Shown here piece after piece: positions 53,346-63,036 of a stretch of 64,000 nucleotides of DNA (its first letter is position 1; each line of letters opens with the position of its first letter). The notes under the pieces were generated by a model that worked only from the letters and a program-made list of their open reading frames with translations, did no database searches and was not told the origin of the DNA. The position numbers were made by a program, and so were the translations under genes. Source of the stretch: Gottfriedia acidiceleris (lineage in GTDB: Bacteria > Bacillota > Bacilli > Bacillales > Bacillaceae_G); the NCBI RefSeq assembly GCF_002128425.1, contig NZ_NESS01000001.1, positions 670,149-734,148 on the forward strand, in the 5' to 3' direction.

Positions 53346-54665
53346 TTATGCAGTAATTTTCTCATCCACTACTCGTTTATTTTTAATAGCCTTTGAAATT
53401 AAAACACCGAAGTAATAAACAATTCCACTTAATACAAGTGAGTTAATTGATGGAATACCAAATTTTATAAAATAACCAGCTGCAAATCCTGCTGCCCATG
53501 CAATTAATGTCACTGGATTAATCTTTTCTGGTTCAGCTGGCAAAGTTCCCTTTTCCTTACTTTCATCCAATGCTTTTCGATATGTTTTTAACACAAAATA
53601 ATCAATGACCATAATTCCCGCAATCGGTGGAATCATAACACCAAGGAACACTAAAAAATCTACAAAACGGTCAAGAATACCTAGAATGGATAACAAAGAT
53701 CCAATTAATCCAATTACAAGTGTTACTATTCCACGATTCACTTTAACTTTAAAAATCGTGTCGATAATATTTGTAAATCCTAGAGAAGAAGAATATAAGT
53801 TCAAGTTATTGATTTTCACAGTAGAGAAAACAACAACTGCTGCACCAATCCAACCAGAAGTTTGTAGCATAATACTCACAACATCATTCGTTTTTGCCGC
53901 ATGTGACATTAATACAGCAATCATACTTACACCTAGTTCTCCGACTAGCGTCCCGATTGTGGTCATCCAAAAAACATCTTTACCACTTCGAGCAAAGCGA
54001 CTAAAGTCTGGTGTAATGACCGCACCGATCATAAATCCACCGGCAACCATTGTTGCACCAACTCCTATTGAAAGTGAATGACCTGGAGGAGGAGTTCCTA
54101 TTAAACTAATAATTGAATGATCACTAAGAACTTTATAAACTCCGAATCCTACTACAATCAGAAAAGCAGGAACTGCAATTTTCGCAGTTAGGCTTAATAG
54201 TTTAAATCCAAAAATAACTAAAACAGTTACGCCTATTCCAGTAATCGCAGCAGCAACGGGAAGACTCAATTTACCATTAGTTGCCTCGACTAATCCATTT
54301 GCAAAAACAGAGTTTTGTACGCCAAACCAACCAATACAACAAATGGAAACTACAAAGCCGATAATACTGGAGCCATATCGACCAAATCCAGTCCAACGTG
54401 ATAAAAGACTAGTAGAAAGACCTTCACGTGCCCCGGCATAACCTAATAGAAAACTAACAATTTGCAACAGAACACTTCCGAACATCGTAGCCCAAAACGC
54501 CTGCCAAAAAGTCATTCCATATCCTAATGAAGCACCTAACATAAATTGAGATAATGTTGCCAAAGCACCAACTCTCACAAGCATGATATCCCACATTGGT
54601 AATCGTGCCGATTGTGGTACCCTTGATAGTGAGTAATCATCTCCAATATTTGACTTATTTCCCAT
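53346..54665 (-). CDS. NCS1 cytosine/purine-type permease
   Basis: 439 aa with twelve helices. YSLSRVPQSARLPMWDIMLV start, LGYAGAREGLSTSLLSRWTG, IGWFGVQNSVFANGL, and TPDFSRFARSGKDVFWMTTI identify the CodB-type NCS1 family, which imports cytosine, allantoin or hydantoin. ATG 54665 has GGAGG at 9 bp; an upstream ATG lies within that site. First structural gene after the TetR gene. Confidence 0.9.
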   Translation of the reverse strand: MGNKSNIGDDYSLSRVPQSARLPMWDIMLVRVGALATLSQFMLGASLGYGMTFWQAFWATMFGSVLLQIVSFLLGYAGAREGLSTSLLSRWTGFGRYGSSIIGFVVSICCIGWFGVQNSVFANGLVEATNGKLSLPVAAAITGIGVTVLVIFGFKLLSLTAKIAVPAFLIVVGFGVYKVLSDHSIISLIGTPPPGHSLSIGVGATMVAGGFMIGAVITPDFSRFARSGKDVFWMTTIGTLVGELGVSMIAVLMSHAAKTNDVVSIMLQTSGWIGAAVVVFSTVKINNLNLYSSSLGFTNIIDTIFKVKVNRGIVTLVIGLIGSLLSILGILDRFVDFLVFLGVMIPPIAGIMVIDYFVLKTYRKALDESKEKGTLPAEPEKINPVTLIAWAAGFAAGYFIKFGIPSINSLVLSGIVYYFGVLISKAIKNKRVVDEKITA

Positions 54666-54711
54666 TACTTTCAACCTCCCCATTATTTTTCACCAGTTAG
54701 TAAACCTTTAT

Positions 54712-55302
54712 TTATTGTGAAATTCCATTCCAAAACTGATTAAATGTGATATCCAATCTTGTATAAATTTCCTTTTCACTATGTCGATGCATTTGCCAAA
54801 ACAGCCCGTCCATTATGCATTGGAATGACAAAGCTAACGCATGACAATCACTTTCCTTAATTTCCCCTTTCTCTATCCCTAGCCTAAAAATTTCAGAAAG
54901 GATTTTATACTCATCTAGCTCCATTGAAGCAAATCGTTTCATAATATCTTCTTTTATAAACTCTGGTGGAGATGTCATTAGACGAACTAGAATTTTAGCT
55001 TTTAAATCCTCTTGATATTGAAAATTGATAGCCGATTTTAAAATAGAGTAGAGTTGAACTTTAGTAGATTGATTGCTTTTAAACTGTGATTCAACGATTG
55101 ATAAATGCCCATCCAATGTTTCCTTATATACAGCTAGAAAAATATCATCCTTTCCCTCAAAAAAAGCATAAACAGATGGTGCCTTAATCCCAACTTCACT
55201 TGCAATTTCTCTAATCGTCATTCCAGAATATCCTTTTTTTGCGAATAACTTTGTTGCTGCTTCTTTAATATTCTCTTTTGTTGATTTTGGTTTAGTAGTC
55301 AT
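54712..55302 (-). CDS. TetR-family regulator
   Basis: 196 aa. HTH NIKEAATKLFAKKGYSGMTI and REIASEVGIKAPSVYAFFEG then a variable C-terminal ligand domain (MDGLFWQMHRHSEKEIYTRL). Same strand as, and 46 bp before, the NCS1-DUF917-HyuA genes, so it leads their operon. Four ACCTAAC-N4-GTTAGGT-type palindromes lie just upstream, strongly implying self-control. Confidence 0.93.
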   Translation of the reverse strand: MTTKPKSTKENIKEAATKLFAKKGYSGMTIREIASEVGIKAPSVYAFFEGKDDIFLAVYKETLDGHLSIVESQFKSNQSTKVQLYSILKSAINFQYQEDLKAKILVRLMTSPPEFIKEDIMKRFASMELDEYKILSEIFRLGIEKGEIKESDCHALALSFQCIMDGLFWQMHRHSEKEIYTRLDITFNQFWNGISQ

Positions 55303-55331
55303 CGTTTATACAGATCCCCCTAATTAAACCT

Positions 55332-55544
55332 AACTAACTTATGTTAGGTAGTGAGTTAAAAAAAATATCATTTCTTTTACTCTACTATTTATATTTTCTA
55401 TACTTACATGTTTTAAAGATTAACCCCTAACTAATGTACGTTAGGTAATGAACTAAAAAAAATAATATAGTTTACCTAACACTTGTTAGGTAAATAGATA
55501 AAAAAATAAGATTAATTTCCAAATCTACCTAACACATGTTAGGT
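55332..55544. repeat. Array of four palindromic TetR operators
   Basis: Boxes at 55332-55349, 55429-55446, 55474-55491 and 55527-55544. Boxes 3 and 4 are perfect ACCTAAC-N4-GTTAGGT; boxes 1 and 2 have a weaker left arm (AACTAAC, AACTAAT). Each right arm is followed by a similar T/G/A tail then an A6-A8 tract, so the unit is a degenerate tandem repeat, not just the box. Confidence 0.85.
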
Positions 55545-55888
55545 AACGAGCTAAAAAAATATGATTGCTAAATCTCATCTTTTTACTATTTAATGAATCC
55601 CTCCATTCACTAAAAATATATATTGTAGCTATATTACCACCACAAAACACAGAATACAATGATTTTTCAGAAAATAAACCAAATAATATTTGATTATTTT
55701 CAAGACGAAACTAATTCACGAATTCTTGTCCTTTTATAATAAGGTAATCGCTTATTCTATGGTACTAATCTGCATTCTCATAGCTATTTTTTGTAAAGTT
55801 TGTGTAATCGTGCTGCGAAATTTGATTTATTTTTCCATATTAGTGATATACTTAAATTATTAAATCCCTATTATAGGAGGAATGAAAA
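55545..55888. other. Intergenic, no gene seen
   Basis: About 340 bp, AT-rich. It should hold the promoter of the 60-aa gene (TATACTTAAATT near 55848 is -10-like) and the upstream part of the TetR operon promoter. Nothing else recognised. Confidence 0.4.
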
Positions 55889-56071
55889 ATGAACGAACAA
55901 GAATTAAAAGAATATCGTACAAATATCATTTCATCACTAGAGGAAGAAATTGCTCACTATCAAAACTTAATTAAACTAACAAGACACAGCAGACTTAAAG
56001 AAAGCCATACATATAATCTTAAATTCATGCAAGAATTATTGGACGCTGAAAAAGCTGATCAAAATAAATAA
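55889..56071 (+). CDS. Small hypothetical protein, 60 aa
   Basis: MNEQELKEYRTNIISSLEEE then HYQNLIKLTRHSRLKESHTY and a helix ending EKADQNK. Two charged helices, likely a small helical hairpin. AGGAGGAATG lies before the ATG, a strong site, and it has its own terminator, so it is real. Family not named by me. Confidence 0.75.
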   Translation: MNEQELKEYRTNIISSLEEEIAHYQNLIKLTRHSRLKESHTYNLKFMQELLDAEKADQNK

Positions 56072-56076
56072 TTAAG

Positions 56077-56107
56077 AGGTGCCTTCTAAGTGGAAGGTGC
56101 CTTTTTT
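56077..56107 (+). terminator. Terminator (GGTGCCTTC type)
   Basis: AGGTGCCTTC and GAAGGTGCCT pair through two G-U pairs, then TTTTTT. Related to 50610 and 57404. Confidence 0.85.
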
Positions 56108-56500
56108 GATTCTAAGAACGCTTATTTTTATTTTTAATACGACTTTCGTTGATGATTAGGGCATGTTTGATTATACCCTTCAGATTGAGATTCAGAAAAT
56201 AGGTAGCATAAAGCTACCAAACGGCAATTTTTATGGTAATAATTATAAAATTTTGTTACCTAAACCATATTTTTGTTAAATTATTAACCATAATTATGTA
56301 ACTACTAAAAAAGTCAGTAATATTAAATTTTGAGTACTTCTAATCATTATATATTTTTATTTATAATAAAAATTAAAATTTTCAATCTCCATATTGTACT
56401 TTTCTTGACTATTGACATCTTTATGTTTTATTAATTAACTTTTAATATTCTTTTGTTATATTCACGAACTATCATGTAAAAAAGTAATATGAAATCATAT
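56108..56500. other. Intergenic, no gene seen
   Basis: About 390 bp, very AT-rich, without supported reading frames or clear dyads. Confidence 0.45.
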
Positions 56501-56532
56501 AAAAAGCTCAGTTCTAAGAACTGAGCTTTTTA
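56501..56532. terminator. Bidirectional terminator
   Basis: AAAAAGCTCAGTTCT and AGAACTGAGCTTTTT, nearly perfect palindrome, at the end of the leftward lipoprotein gene. Confidence 0.92.
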
Positions 56533-56539
56533 ATAATTA

Positions 56540-57325
56540 TTAAAATTCTTTAGGAGTAGGTAATATTAAAAATGACCCATTACCATCTACACTAAATAAA
56601 ACGTTACTGTCTTTATTTTCATCTCTTGAATCTGTTTTTGTATTAACAGCTTGAACAGCTATATTATAGATCCCTTTTTTTAACATTTTACTTTTTCTAA
56701 ATTCCTCAACAAGTGTTTCTGCCTTAGGAACTTTATTTTCATTTCCATACAAATCGTATTCATAAATAGAATTGATTACGCCGATATGGCCTGCATTTAT
56801 TTTTGGTTTACTACTAATCAAAGATGGTAGAATAACATCAGTATCAATGATATTATTTTTTCTAAACCTTTCAATCAATTTTAATTCCTGAGATTGCTCA
56901 ATATTAATATTTAAATAATATAAAAAGAATTTATCTTTATATATTTTTTCAAGTTTTTTATCTGAATTTAAATTATATTTTTTTATTAACTTATTTGAGA
57001 ATTGAATTATTTCAGGATTTTGTTCAATATAAGCACCTTTAAATAATTCAAAATAGATATCATCACTATCTTCGGGAATAACCTTTAATGTATCTCTATC
57101 AATAGATAAATGTAAATAAGTTGGGTATGGTTTATTTAGCTTAACATCTGCTTGATAATCTACTCCTTCGAACCAATTATTTTCTACACTAACGATATGA
57201 ATTTTTTCTTTTATCCCATAATTTTTATTTAAATAACTTTCAATAGATTTTTTTAATTCTTCATTGGAAGCTCCTGTACAACCACTTAAAAAAATAAGCA
57301 ATGAACAAAATAACTTGCACCCCAC
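56540..57325 (-). CDS. Putative lipoprotein, 261 aa
   Basis: GTG start after AGGAG. Short lipoprotein signal with lipobox LSGC (Cys at residue 16), then a mostly polar domain (SIESYLNKNYGIKEKIHIVS; NNWFEGVDYQADVKLNKPYP). This resembles DUF1672-type or other uncharacterised Bacillus lipoproteins; the N-terminal ESYLNKNYG pattern is shared by several of them. Function unknown. Confidence 0.65.
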   Translation of the reverse strand: MGCKLFCSLLIFLSGCTGASNEELKKSIESYLNKNYGIKEKIHIVSVENNWFEGVDYQADVKLNKPYPTYLHLSIDRDTLKVIPEDSDDIYFELFKGAYIEQNPEIIQFSNKLIKKYNLNSDKKLEKIYKDKFFLYYLNINIEQSQELKLIERFRKNNIIDTDVILPSLISSKPKINAGHIGVINSIYEYDLYGNENKVPKAETLVEEFRKSKMLKKGIYNIAVQAVNTKTDSRDENKDSNVLFSVDGNGSFLILPTPKEF

Positions 57326-57403
57326 TTTTCTCCTATTTTTTTAAGATCCTTATTAAAGACTCCCCTTTTTATCCGAAGGGCACTGATATTGACACATAAA
57401 GAA

Positions 57404-57425
57404 GCACCTCCCAAAAGGAAGGTGC
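57404..57425 (-). terminator. Terminator of protease gene (GCACCTTCC type)
   Basis: GCACCTCCC and GGAAGGTGC arms with a T-rich tail on the minus strand, 17 bp after the protease stop. Confidence 0.8.
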
Positions 57426-57441
57426 CCCTCTCATTCTTTAT

Positions 57442-60400
57442 TTACTTCAATCCAAAAGCCTTAATAATATCTTGATTAATACTATTACCTGCATCATCCC
57501 AAGCACTTGCTCTTAGTGATACAGAAGATGCCTTCTTACGGTTTTCAATTCTAGCTTTCCAGCCATCTTTTTCACGATTTAAGTCAACGATTTCCCAAGA
57601 CTTGCCTTCGTCATAAGAAACTTCTAAAGTCGCACCTTTCATTTTTCCATTTCCTGGTGCACCAGCTACTTGGATAGCTTTCATTTCTAAGTCGATCCAA
57701 CGGCCCGATTTTGCATTACCGTCCATGTCAGTGTCTACATTGTAATCAAGCGAGATTAATGGAAGTTCTGTTTTATATTCTTCTTGTTCTTTAGACCAGA
57801 ATGTCCACTCTGTATGTGTTTTTACAGAATTATCGAAGCGTTCTGGATCGCGCCAAGCATCACTAACTACTTTATACTGAGTATTCGCAGTTGGGTATTC
57901 GTTAAATGAGTAGATTGCTTGTCCTTGCGCTTCTTTTACTAGTTTTGATCCTTGGTATAGTTTTAATTTTTGTGAACCTGGATAATTAGATTCTGAACCT
58001 GTGCTTCCTACTCCAGAATCAGCCCATGCAGGGATGTTGATGACTAAGTTGTTTCCTGTACGATAAGGTTTCCAGAAGCCATCACCTAAACGTGGTCGAG
58101 CAACTGGTGAGAACCACTCTTCCTCTAATGTTTGACCTGGTTTATATGTTGCTAATGGTTGGCGTACTTCCCAAGCAGCATCTAGCATACTAGCTTGATG
58201 GTACCAAGAAGTGCCTTTTTGAGCAGAAACCCATTCAGTTCGAACTGATGGTAGATTTAATTTAAATTGGTAACCTACTCCATTTGGTCGATAAGACGGA
58301 ATATCCCAACGGAACTCACCACCTGCAGTAAGCTGATCTGATTTATATTCAGCATTAATTTTTACTAGGTCGCTTGCTTTAGGTGAATAAGTTAAGTCAT
58401 TTGGAATTGCATTGTCATGGTTATCAACTAGATCGTAAACGTATTTCGTATTAGGAGTACCTTTTACATCAAGTGTTACCTTTTTGGACTTCGCAGCATC
58501 AATCAGTTTTTTACCTTCTGTTTGACTGATTGCTACAACAGCGATTGGAGAATCTGAAAGTGAATAATCTTCATTCTCAACTCCAACATATTCACTAATC
58601 TCTTCTGGGCCATCGTTTACAGTAATAACTAGTTTTGCACCTGCTGCATAAGCGGCTGCAGAGCGCTCCATACTAGTTACTTCATCACTTCGATCAACGA
58701 TAACAGCTTTACCTTTAACAATTAATCCTTTATAATCTGCTGGCGCGCCTTTACCTACATAAACAGCATCTAATTTGTATCTTCCATCTAGTAATGTACT
58801 TCCAGCTTGTGGAAGATCATCTAATTCTTTGCCTTTGAAATTAATCGTCATGTAAGGTTCAATTAATCTCCAACGAGTGTTAAATGCAAATTTTCCATTT
58901 TTAACTTTCTTAATTGGCTCAGCATACATCTTATCTACTGTAACCGGCATCACATAGATGTCACCAACATTGTTGCCGTCAATTTCACGGTAATATTCCA
59001 TTTTTCTAAAGCTTGCTTCTGTTTTATTTGGTACGTTTGCTGTAATTTCATTCGCTTTACGTGCATCCAATGTAACAGTTTGTGGACCATCCAAGTTAAT
59101 TTCAGGACTTCCTACAAGTGCAACGCCTGCATGGTCAGTATCAGTATCAACATCCATCATTGACATTGCAGAATAAGTTCCTGGTTTTAGACGTAATTCT
59201 GTTGTCCCGTTAATTGCAATAAACTCCGGTACACCATCTGGACCAAGTAGATTGATATACGCTAAAGTAGGGTTACCGTCGCGTCCAATTGCTTTTAATG
59301 TTAGTGGGTATCTTTCCTCTTCTTTAATCATAGCTAGTGATGTATGCACTACTGTTTTACCATCAACATTTGCAGAGATCTGACCTTGATAACGTTGTCC
59401 ATTAGCAGCTGCGTTCGGATCAAGTGTAACTGTAACTTTTGCACTACCTTTTGACGGTACAGTTACTTTGTTCGTTGAAAGTTTAAACAAACTAGCAGGT
59501 GCATCTGCATTGCTATTATCTGTAATCTTTGCTGAAAGGTCTAATGTCACAGCCTGATCACTGTCGTTAGTGTACGTAATTGTTTTCTCTTTCAATCCAT
59601 CATTTTCATGAGGCCAAGCATAGAAACCAAAATCAAGTGAGCCTGTCGCACGCAAATCACCAAGAGTCGCTGCTGCAACATCAAGTCGTCCAGTTCCACC
59701 TTCTAACGGCTTAATATCATCTAATTTTTTAGTTGTACTCATTAATGCATCTTTCAGCTGTGCGCCTGACCAATCAGGATGGCGTTGAGAAAGAATTGCA
59801 GCAGCTCCTGCTACGTGCGGAGTAGCCATAGACGTACCACTCATCGAAAGGTAAGATCCGCTACCTTGAGTTGAATATTGAGATCGTGCAGCAGTAATAT
59901 TTACACCTGGTGCGCTTAAATCAGGCTTTAATCCTTCACTTCCAAAACGTGGACCTTGTGATGAGAAGTAAGCAAGATTATCAGCTTTGTCTACTGCACC
60001 AACCGTAAGTGCCGCATCTGCTGATCCAGGAGAACCGATTCCTTCACGACCTGTATTACCGGCCGCAATAACAAACAATGAGCCTGTCTCAGCACTTAAA
60101 TTATTAACCGCTTGAGCCATCGGATCGGTACCATCACTTGACTCATCGCTTCCTAAACTCATGCTTACAATCTTGGCATTGTGTGCAGCCCATTCCATAC
60201 CGTCAATAATCCATGAATCAAGTCCAAAACCTTCATTACTTAACACTTTTCCTACTAATAGACTTGCTCCCGGTGCTACACCTTTATATTTTCCACCTGA
60301 TGCTGCCCCTGTTCCTAGTACAGTAGATGCTACATGAGTACCATGTGCATGAAAATCGCGAACATCTTCATCTGGAACAAAGCTTTTTGTTTCTTTTATT

Positions 60401-61203
60401 TGACCAGCTACATCTGGATGCTGTGCATCGATACCTGTGTCAAGAACTGCTACCTTTACACCACTTCCGTTGTAACCAGCATTCCAAGCAGTAGGTGCCC
60501 CAATTTGTGGAACACTTTGCTCAAGCGTTGCCTTTACACGTCCATCTAACCAAATTTTTTCAATTCCAGGTGTAACTAATGACTTTGTAGATTTTGTAGT
60601 ATCCGCAGATTTTATATTTTTCTTAACATCTTGCCAAAACTCTTTCGAATCCTTCTTATCTGCCGAAAGCGCTGCCCCGTTTATACTTTCAAGTTCATGT
60701 GTTTTCTTTGAAGCTTTTAATGTAGGCTTTAAGCTTGAGCGAGTTTTTGACTCTGAATATTGTACGATCACAGGTAATGTCTTTTGAGAAGCATCATCAT
60801 ATCCATCCGCTATTAGTGCGGTGATATTGAATAAATCTCGATCTAGTGCACCAGAAGCTAAGTAAGGCATCGCTTGTTTAGGAATAACATATGTATCCTT
60901 ATTGACCGTCATGATATGTGAACCACCTTCAGCTTTATCCGCTGGCTCAACACTGATCACGCTTTGTCCATCTGCAAGCTCTGTTACAGTAACAACATCA
61001 CCTGTAATAAGGGTAATCACATGCTTCCCTGTACTTGCTTTTGCGTTAATCCCTTGAAGATTCGTTTCTACAGCATTGCTATTTGTTAAATTTGAAACAT
61101 TATTGCTTGTCCCAGCAGCTAACGCTTGAAAAGTCGGAATAGCAATAAGAGCTGTTGTCATCATCGCAGTAACATACTTATTTAACCTAGGCTTCCCTGT
61201 CAT
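57442..61203 (-). CDS. Large secreted S8 (subtilisin-like) protease
   Basis: 1253 aa. Signal peptide (to about 30), propeptide with ITGDVVTVTELADGQSV, and an S8 domain with Asp255 (VAVLDTGID), His287 (HAHGTHVAS), Asn383 (IAAGNTG) and Ser458 (GTSMATPHVAGAAA). Then come Fn3-like strands, a PA-type domain (YKGLIVKGKAVIVDRSD; SAAAYAAGAKLVITVNDG) and long beta-rich C-terminal repeats to DDAGNSINQDIIKAFGLK. ATG at 61203 follows AGGAG. The propeptide TGDVVTV block and overall order look like actinobacterial S8 proteases more than Bacillus Vpr. Confidence 0.92.
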   Translation of the reverse strand: MTGKPRLNKYVTAMMTTALIAIPTFQALAAGTSNNVSNLTNSNAVETNLQGINAKASTGKHVITLITGDVVTVTELADGQSVISVEPADKAEGGSHIMTVNKDTYVIPKQAMPYLASGALDRDLFNITALIADGYDDASQKTLPVIVQYSESKTRSSLKPTLKASKKTHELESINGAALSADKKDSKEFWQDVKKNIKSADTTKSTKSLVTPGIEKIWLDGRVKATLEQSVPQIGAPTAWNAGYNGSGVKVAVLDTGIDAQHPDVAGQIKETKSFVPDEDVRDFHAHGTHVASTVLGTGAASGGKYKGVAPGASLLVGKVLSNEGFGLDSWIIDGMEWAAHNAKIVSMSLGSDESSDGTDPMAQAVNNLSAETGSLFVIAAGNTGREGIGSPGSADAALTVGAVDKADNLAYFSSQGPRFGSEGLKPDLSAPGVNITAARSQYSTQGSGSYLSMSGTSMATPHVAGAAAILSQRHPDWSGAQLKDALMSTTKKLDDIKPLEGGTGRLDVAAATLGDLRATGSLDFGFYAWPHENDGLKEKTITYTNDSDQAVTLDLSAKITDNSNADAPASLFKLSTNKVTVPSKGSAKVTVTLDPNAAANGQRYQGQISANVDGKTVVHTSLAMIKEEERYPLTLKAIGRDGNPTLAYINLLGPDGVPEFIAINGTTELRLKPGTYSAMSMMDVDTDTDHAGVALVGSPEINLDGPQTVTLDARKANEITANVPNKTEASFRKMEYYREIDGNNVGDIYVMPVTVDKMYAEPIKKVKNGKFAFNTRWRLIEPYMTINFKGKELDDLPQAGSTLLDGRYKLDAVYVGKGAPADYKGLIVKGKAVIVDRSDEVTSMERSAAAYAAGAKLVITVNDGPEEISEYVGVENEDYSLSDSPIAVVAISQTEGKKLIDAAKSKKVTLDVKGTPNTKYVYDLVDNHDNAIPNDLTYSPKASDLVKINAEYKSDQLTAGGEFRWDIPSYRPNGVGYQFKLNLPSVRTEWVSAQKGTSWYHQASMLDAAWEVRQPLATYKPGQTLEEEWFSPVARPRLGDGFWKPYRTGNNLVINIPAWADSGVGSTGSESNYPGSQKLKLYQGSKLVKEAQGQAIYSFNEYPTANTQYKVVSDAWRDPERFDNSVKTHTEWTFWSKEQEEYKTELPLISLDYNVDTDMDGNAKSGRWIDLEMKAIQVAGAPGNGKMKGATLEVSYDEGKSWEIVDLNREKDGWKARIENRKKASSVSLRASAWDDAGNSINQDIIKAFGLK

Positions 61204-61588
61204 CTTACACTCTCCTATTCTGATAAAATAAAAAAAGCGACCTCTCATATGAATCTATTAAATCGATCTTAATCGTTCATATTCAAACCACTTCTCCAAA
61301 ACACTCTACACTTTCAAAATATAAAGAATATTCAATCACTGGTCAATTGGGTTATTCATGTCCTTGTTTATCAGGATTTTATTAAAATACATTAATATTT
61401 GTAACATTTTTGAATGAAATTAACCCACCTATTACCACAAATTAAATGACTAGTTGTTAACTTATCAAATTTTCATTTAGGTACATAAACCTACTAATCT
61501 TTCAAATAAATAGATCGAAAGCGAAAACTAATACCTATTGCCATTTTGCTATTATAAGTGCTATTCAGGTTCAAAAAACAGATAAAAA
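61204..61588. other. Intergenic, protease promoter region
   Basis: About 385 bp with no reading frame. It should contain the promoter of the protease; I see no clear operator. Confidence 0.4.
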
Positions 61589-61618
61589 AGCACTTAACAA
61601 TTTGTGTTGCTAAGTGCT
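61589..61618 (-). terminator. Terminator-like hairpin
   Basis: AGCACTTAACAA and TTGCTAAGTGCT (one mismatch), T-rich on the minus strand. No leftward gene now ends here, so it may be left from a lost gene. Confidence 0.6.
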
Positions 61619-61736
61619 GCTCTTCTTTTTCTATTTATTCGTACCCACCATAAATTTAGCTGTAGATGCTTTCAATCGAACTTTTAAATAGACTACTTAT
61701 CTTAACTTTCCATTAAAAATAAAGCCTGTGGTTAAC

Positions 61737-62489
61737 AAACATATCGTGGGAGACAGCGTTACTTTTGTCATGATTGCTGCAAGTCATTTAATGACTTAAC
61801 AAATACACCGATTTCAGGTTCACGATATCTTGGAAAATGGGCGAAATATTTTCGTATGATGATTGAAGGTTACACCTTACCAAAAATTGCTGAAGAACTT
61901 AAAATTCACATATCAACTTGTTTCTATTGGAGGCAGGAGATTTTATTTGCATTGCGTTCTTTAGGATTTCAAGGTTTAAAGGGAATTGTTGAAAGTGATG
62001 AGACCTTTTTCAAAGAATCCTTTAAAGGATGTAAAGTTGAAGGCAGAGACCCCAAAGAACGTGGTGGAAGAGACCCAAAAAGAGGTATAAGTAGTCTAAA
62101 AATTGCATGTTCGAGCAGAAGAAATAGATGCGGTAATTGGGGAGTATATAGACTCCTCTGCTTTGTTATGCACTGATACTGCTACAAACTATAAAAAGTT
62201 TGCATTGGATAAAGGTCTAAAACACGAAACAATTAATGTTAGTAAAGAAGGGTATGTGAAAAAAGGCATTTACCATGTTCAACATGTAAATAGCTTTCAT
62301 AAACGTCTTGGAGATTGGATGGATAGATTTCAAGGGGTAGCCACTAAATATCTCGACAACTACTTATACTGGTTCAAATTCTTACAACAAAATAAGAAGT
62401 TAGCTACTAAGGACAGAGTAAAAGGTATTATGTTAGGTTCATGTCAAAATCCTAATTACATTACAGTTAAGTATTTACGAGAAGTATAA
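61737..62489 (+). pseudogene. IS1595-family transposase remnant
   Basis: Readable pieces: zinc-ribbon end QTYRGRQRYFCHDCCKSFND, then YLGKWAKYFRMMIEGYTLPK, GIVESDETFFKESFKG (catalytic region), and in another frame VRAEEIDAVIGEYIDSSALL, then CTDTATNYKKFA, HVQHVNSFHKRLGDWMDRF and GVATKYLDNYLYWF. The first half of the ribbon is lost and a deletion with frameshift lies near 62095. So it is an inactive ISXO2/IS1595-type copy. A small AAAAGCCATATC/GATATGACTTTT hairpin (62508-62535) follows it. Confidence 0.88.
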
Positions 62490-62547
62490 ATTAGTTGAAT
62501 TAGAACTAAAAAGCCATATCAACGATATGACTTTTAAAGGAATGCTA

Positions 62548-62580
62548 TTCAACTAACGCATTAGTTAGTTGGATAAGCAG
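62548..62580. repeat. Palindromic repeat, copy 1
   Basis: TTCAACTAACGCATTAGTTAGTTGGATAAG-type imperfect palindrome. Copies 2 and 3 at about 62937 and 63598 share CAACTA..GCAT..TAGTTG and the AAG end. Confidence 0.75.
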
Positions 62581-62584
62581 GTAT

Positions 62585-62902
62585 TCAAAGAACCCCTTCG
62601 CCGAAGTCTCTAATTACAAATGATAATATAGAAATTAAAACTAATATTATTCCAAATATAATTAAAGGGATATCTCTATTTTTTGAACCTAGCAAATTTC
62701 GAAAAATGTCTTCTAGTAAAAAAATAGTATTAAACATTACAAAAATAAGAATTATAGGAATTACAATATTATCAGAAGAAATGCTAAAAAAACCGGTTCC
62801 TATTAATAAAAACGCTCCTAAAGAAGTTGTTATTAAGTCGCTTAAATCACGATACGATTTCCTCTTAAAGAGCCATTGGTAATAATTTTTAAGAACTTTC
62901 AT
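62585..62902 (-). CDS. Hypothetical membrane protein, 105 aa
   Basis: MKVLKNYYQWLFKRKSYRDL then three helices (LITTSLGAFLLIGTGFFSI; NIVIPIILIFVMFNTIFLLE; LIIFGIILVLISILSFVI). AGGTGAGG precedes the chosen ATG; the longer in-frame start would read through palindrome copy 2. Family not recognised. Confidence 0.6.
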   Translation of the reverse strand: MKVLKNYYQWLFKRKSYRDLSDLITTSLGAFLLIGTGFFSISSDNIVIPIILIFVMFNTIFLLEDIFRNLLGSKNRDIPLIIFGIILVLISILSFVIRDFGEGVL

Positions 62903-62936
62903 ATTTTTCCTCACCTTTAAAAAAGATTGATCTTGT

Positions 62937-62966
62937 ACAACTAAAGCATTAGTTAGTTGTATAAGA
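62937..62966. repeat. Palindromic repeat, copy 2
   Basis: ACAACTAAAGCATTAGTTAGTTGTATAAG-type, second member of the family at 62548 and 63598. It lies between the two divergent small genes. Confidence 0.7.
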
Positions 62967-63036
62967 ATTCTGCTCAAAGACTATGGCTTTGTATAAAAAC
63001 TACTTGTTCACATATGTTATTAATGGAGGTGTAGGA

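Noticed and set aside
62508..62580. Inverted terminal repeat of the IS element
   Set aside because: The palindrome recurs at 62937 and 63598 away from the transposase, so it is not specific to the IS end.
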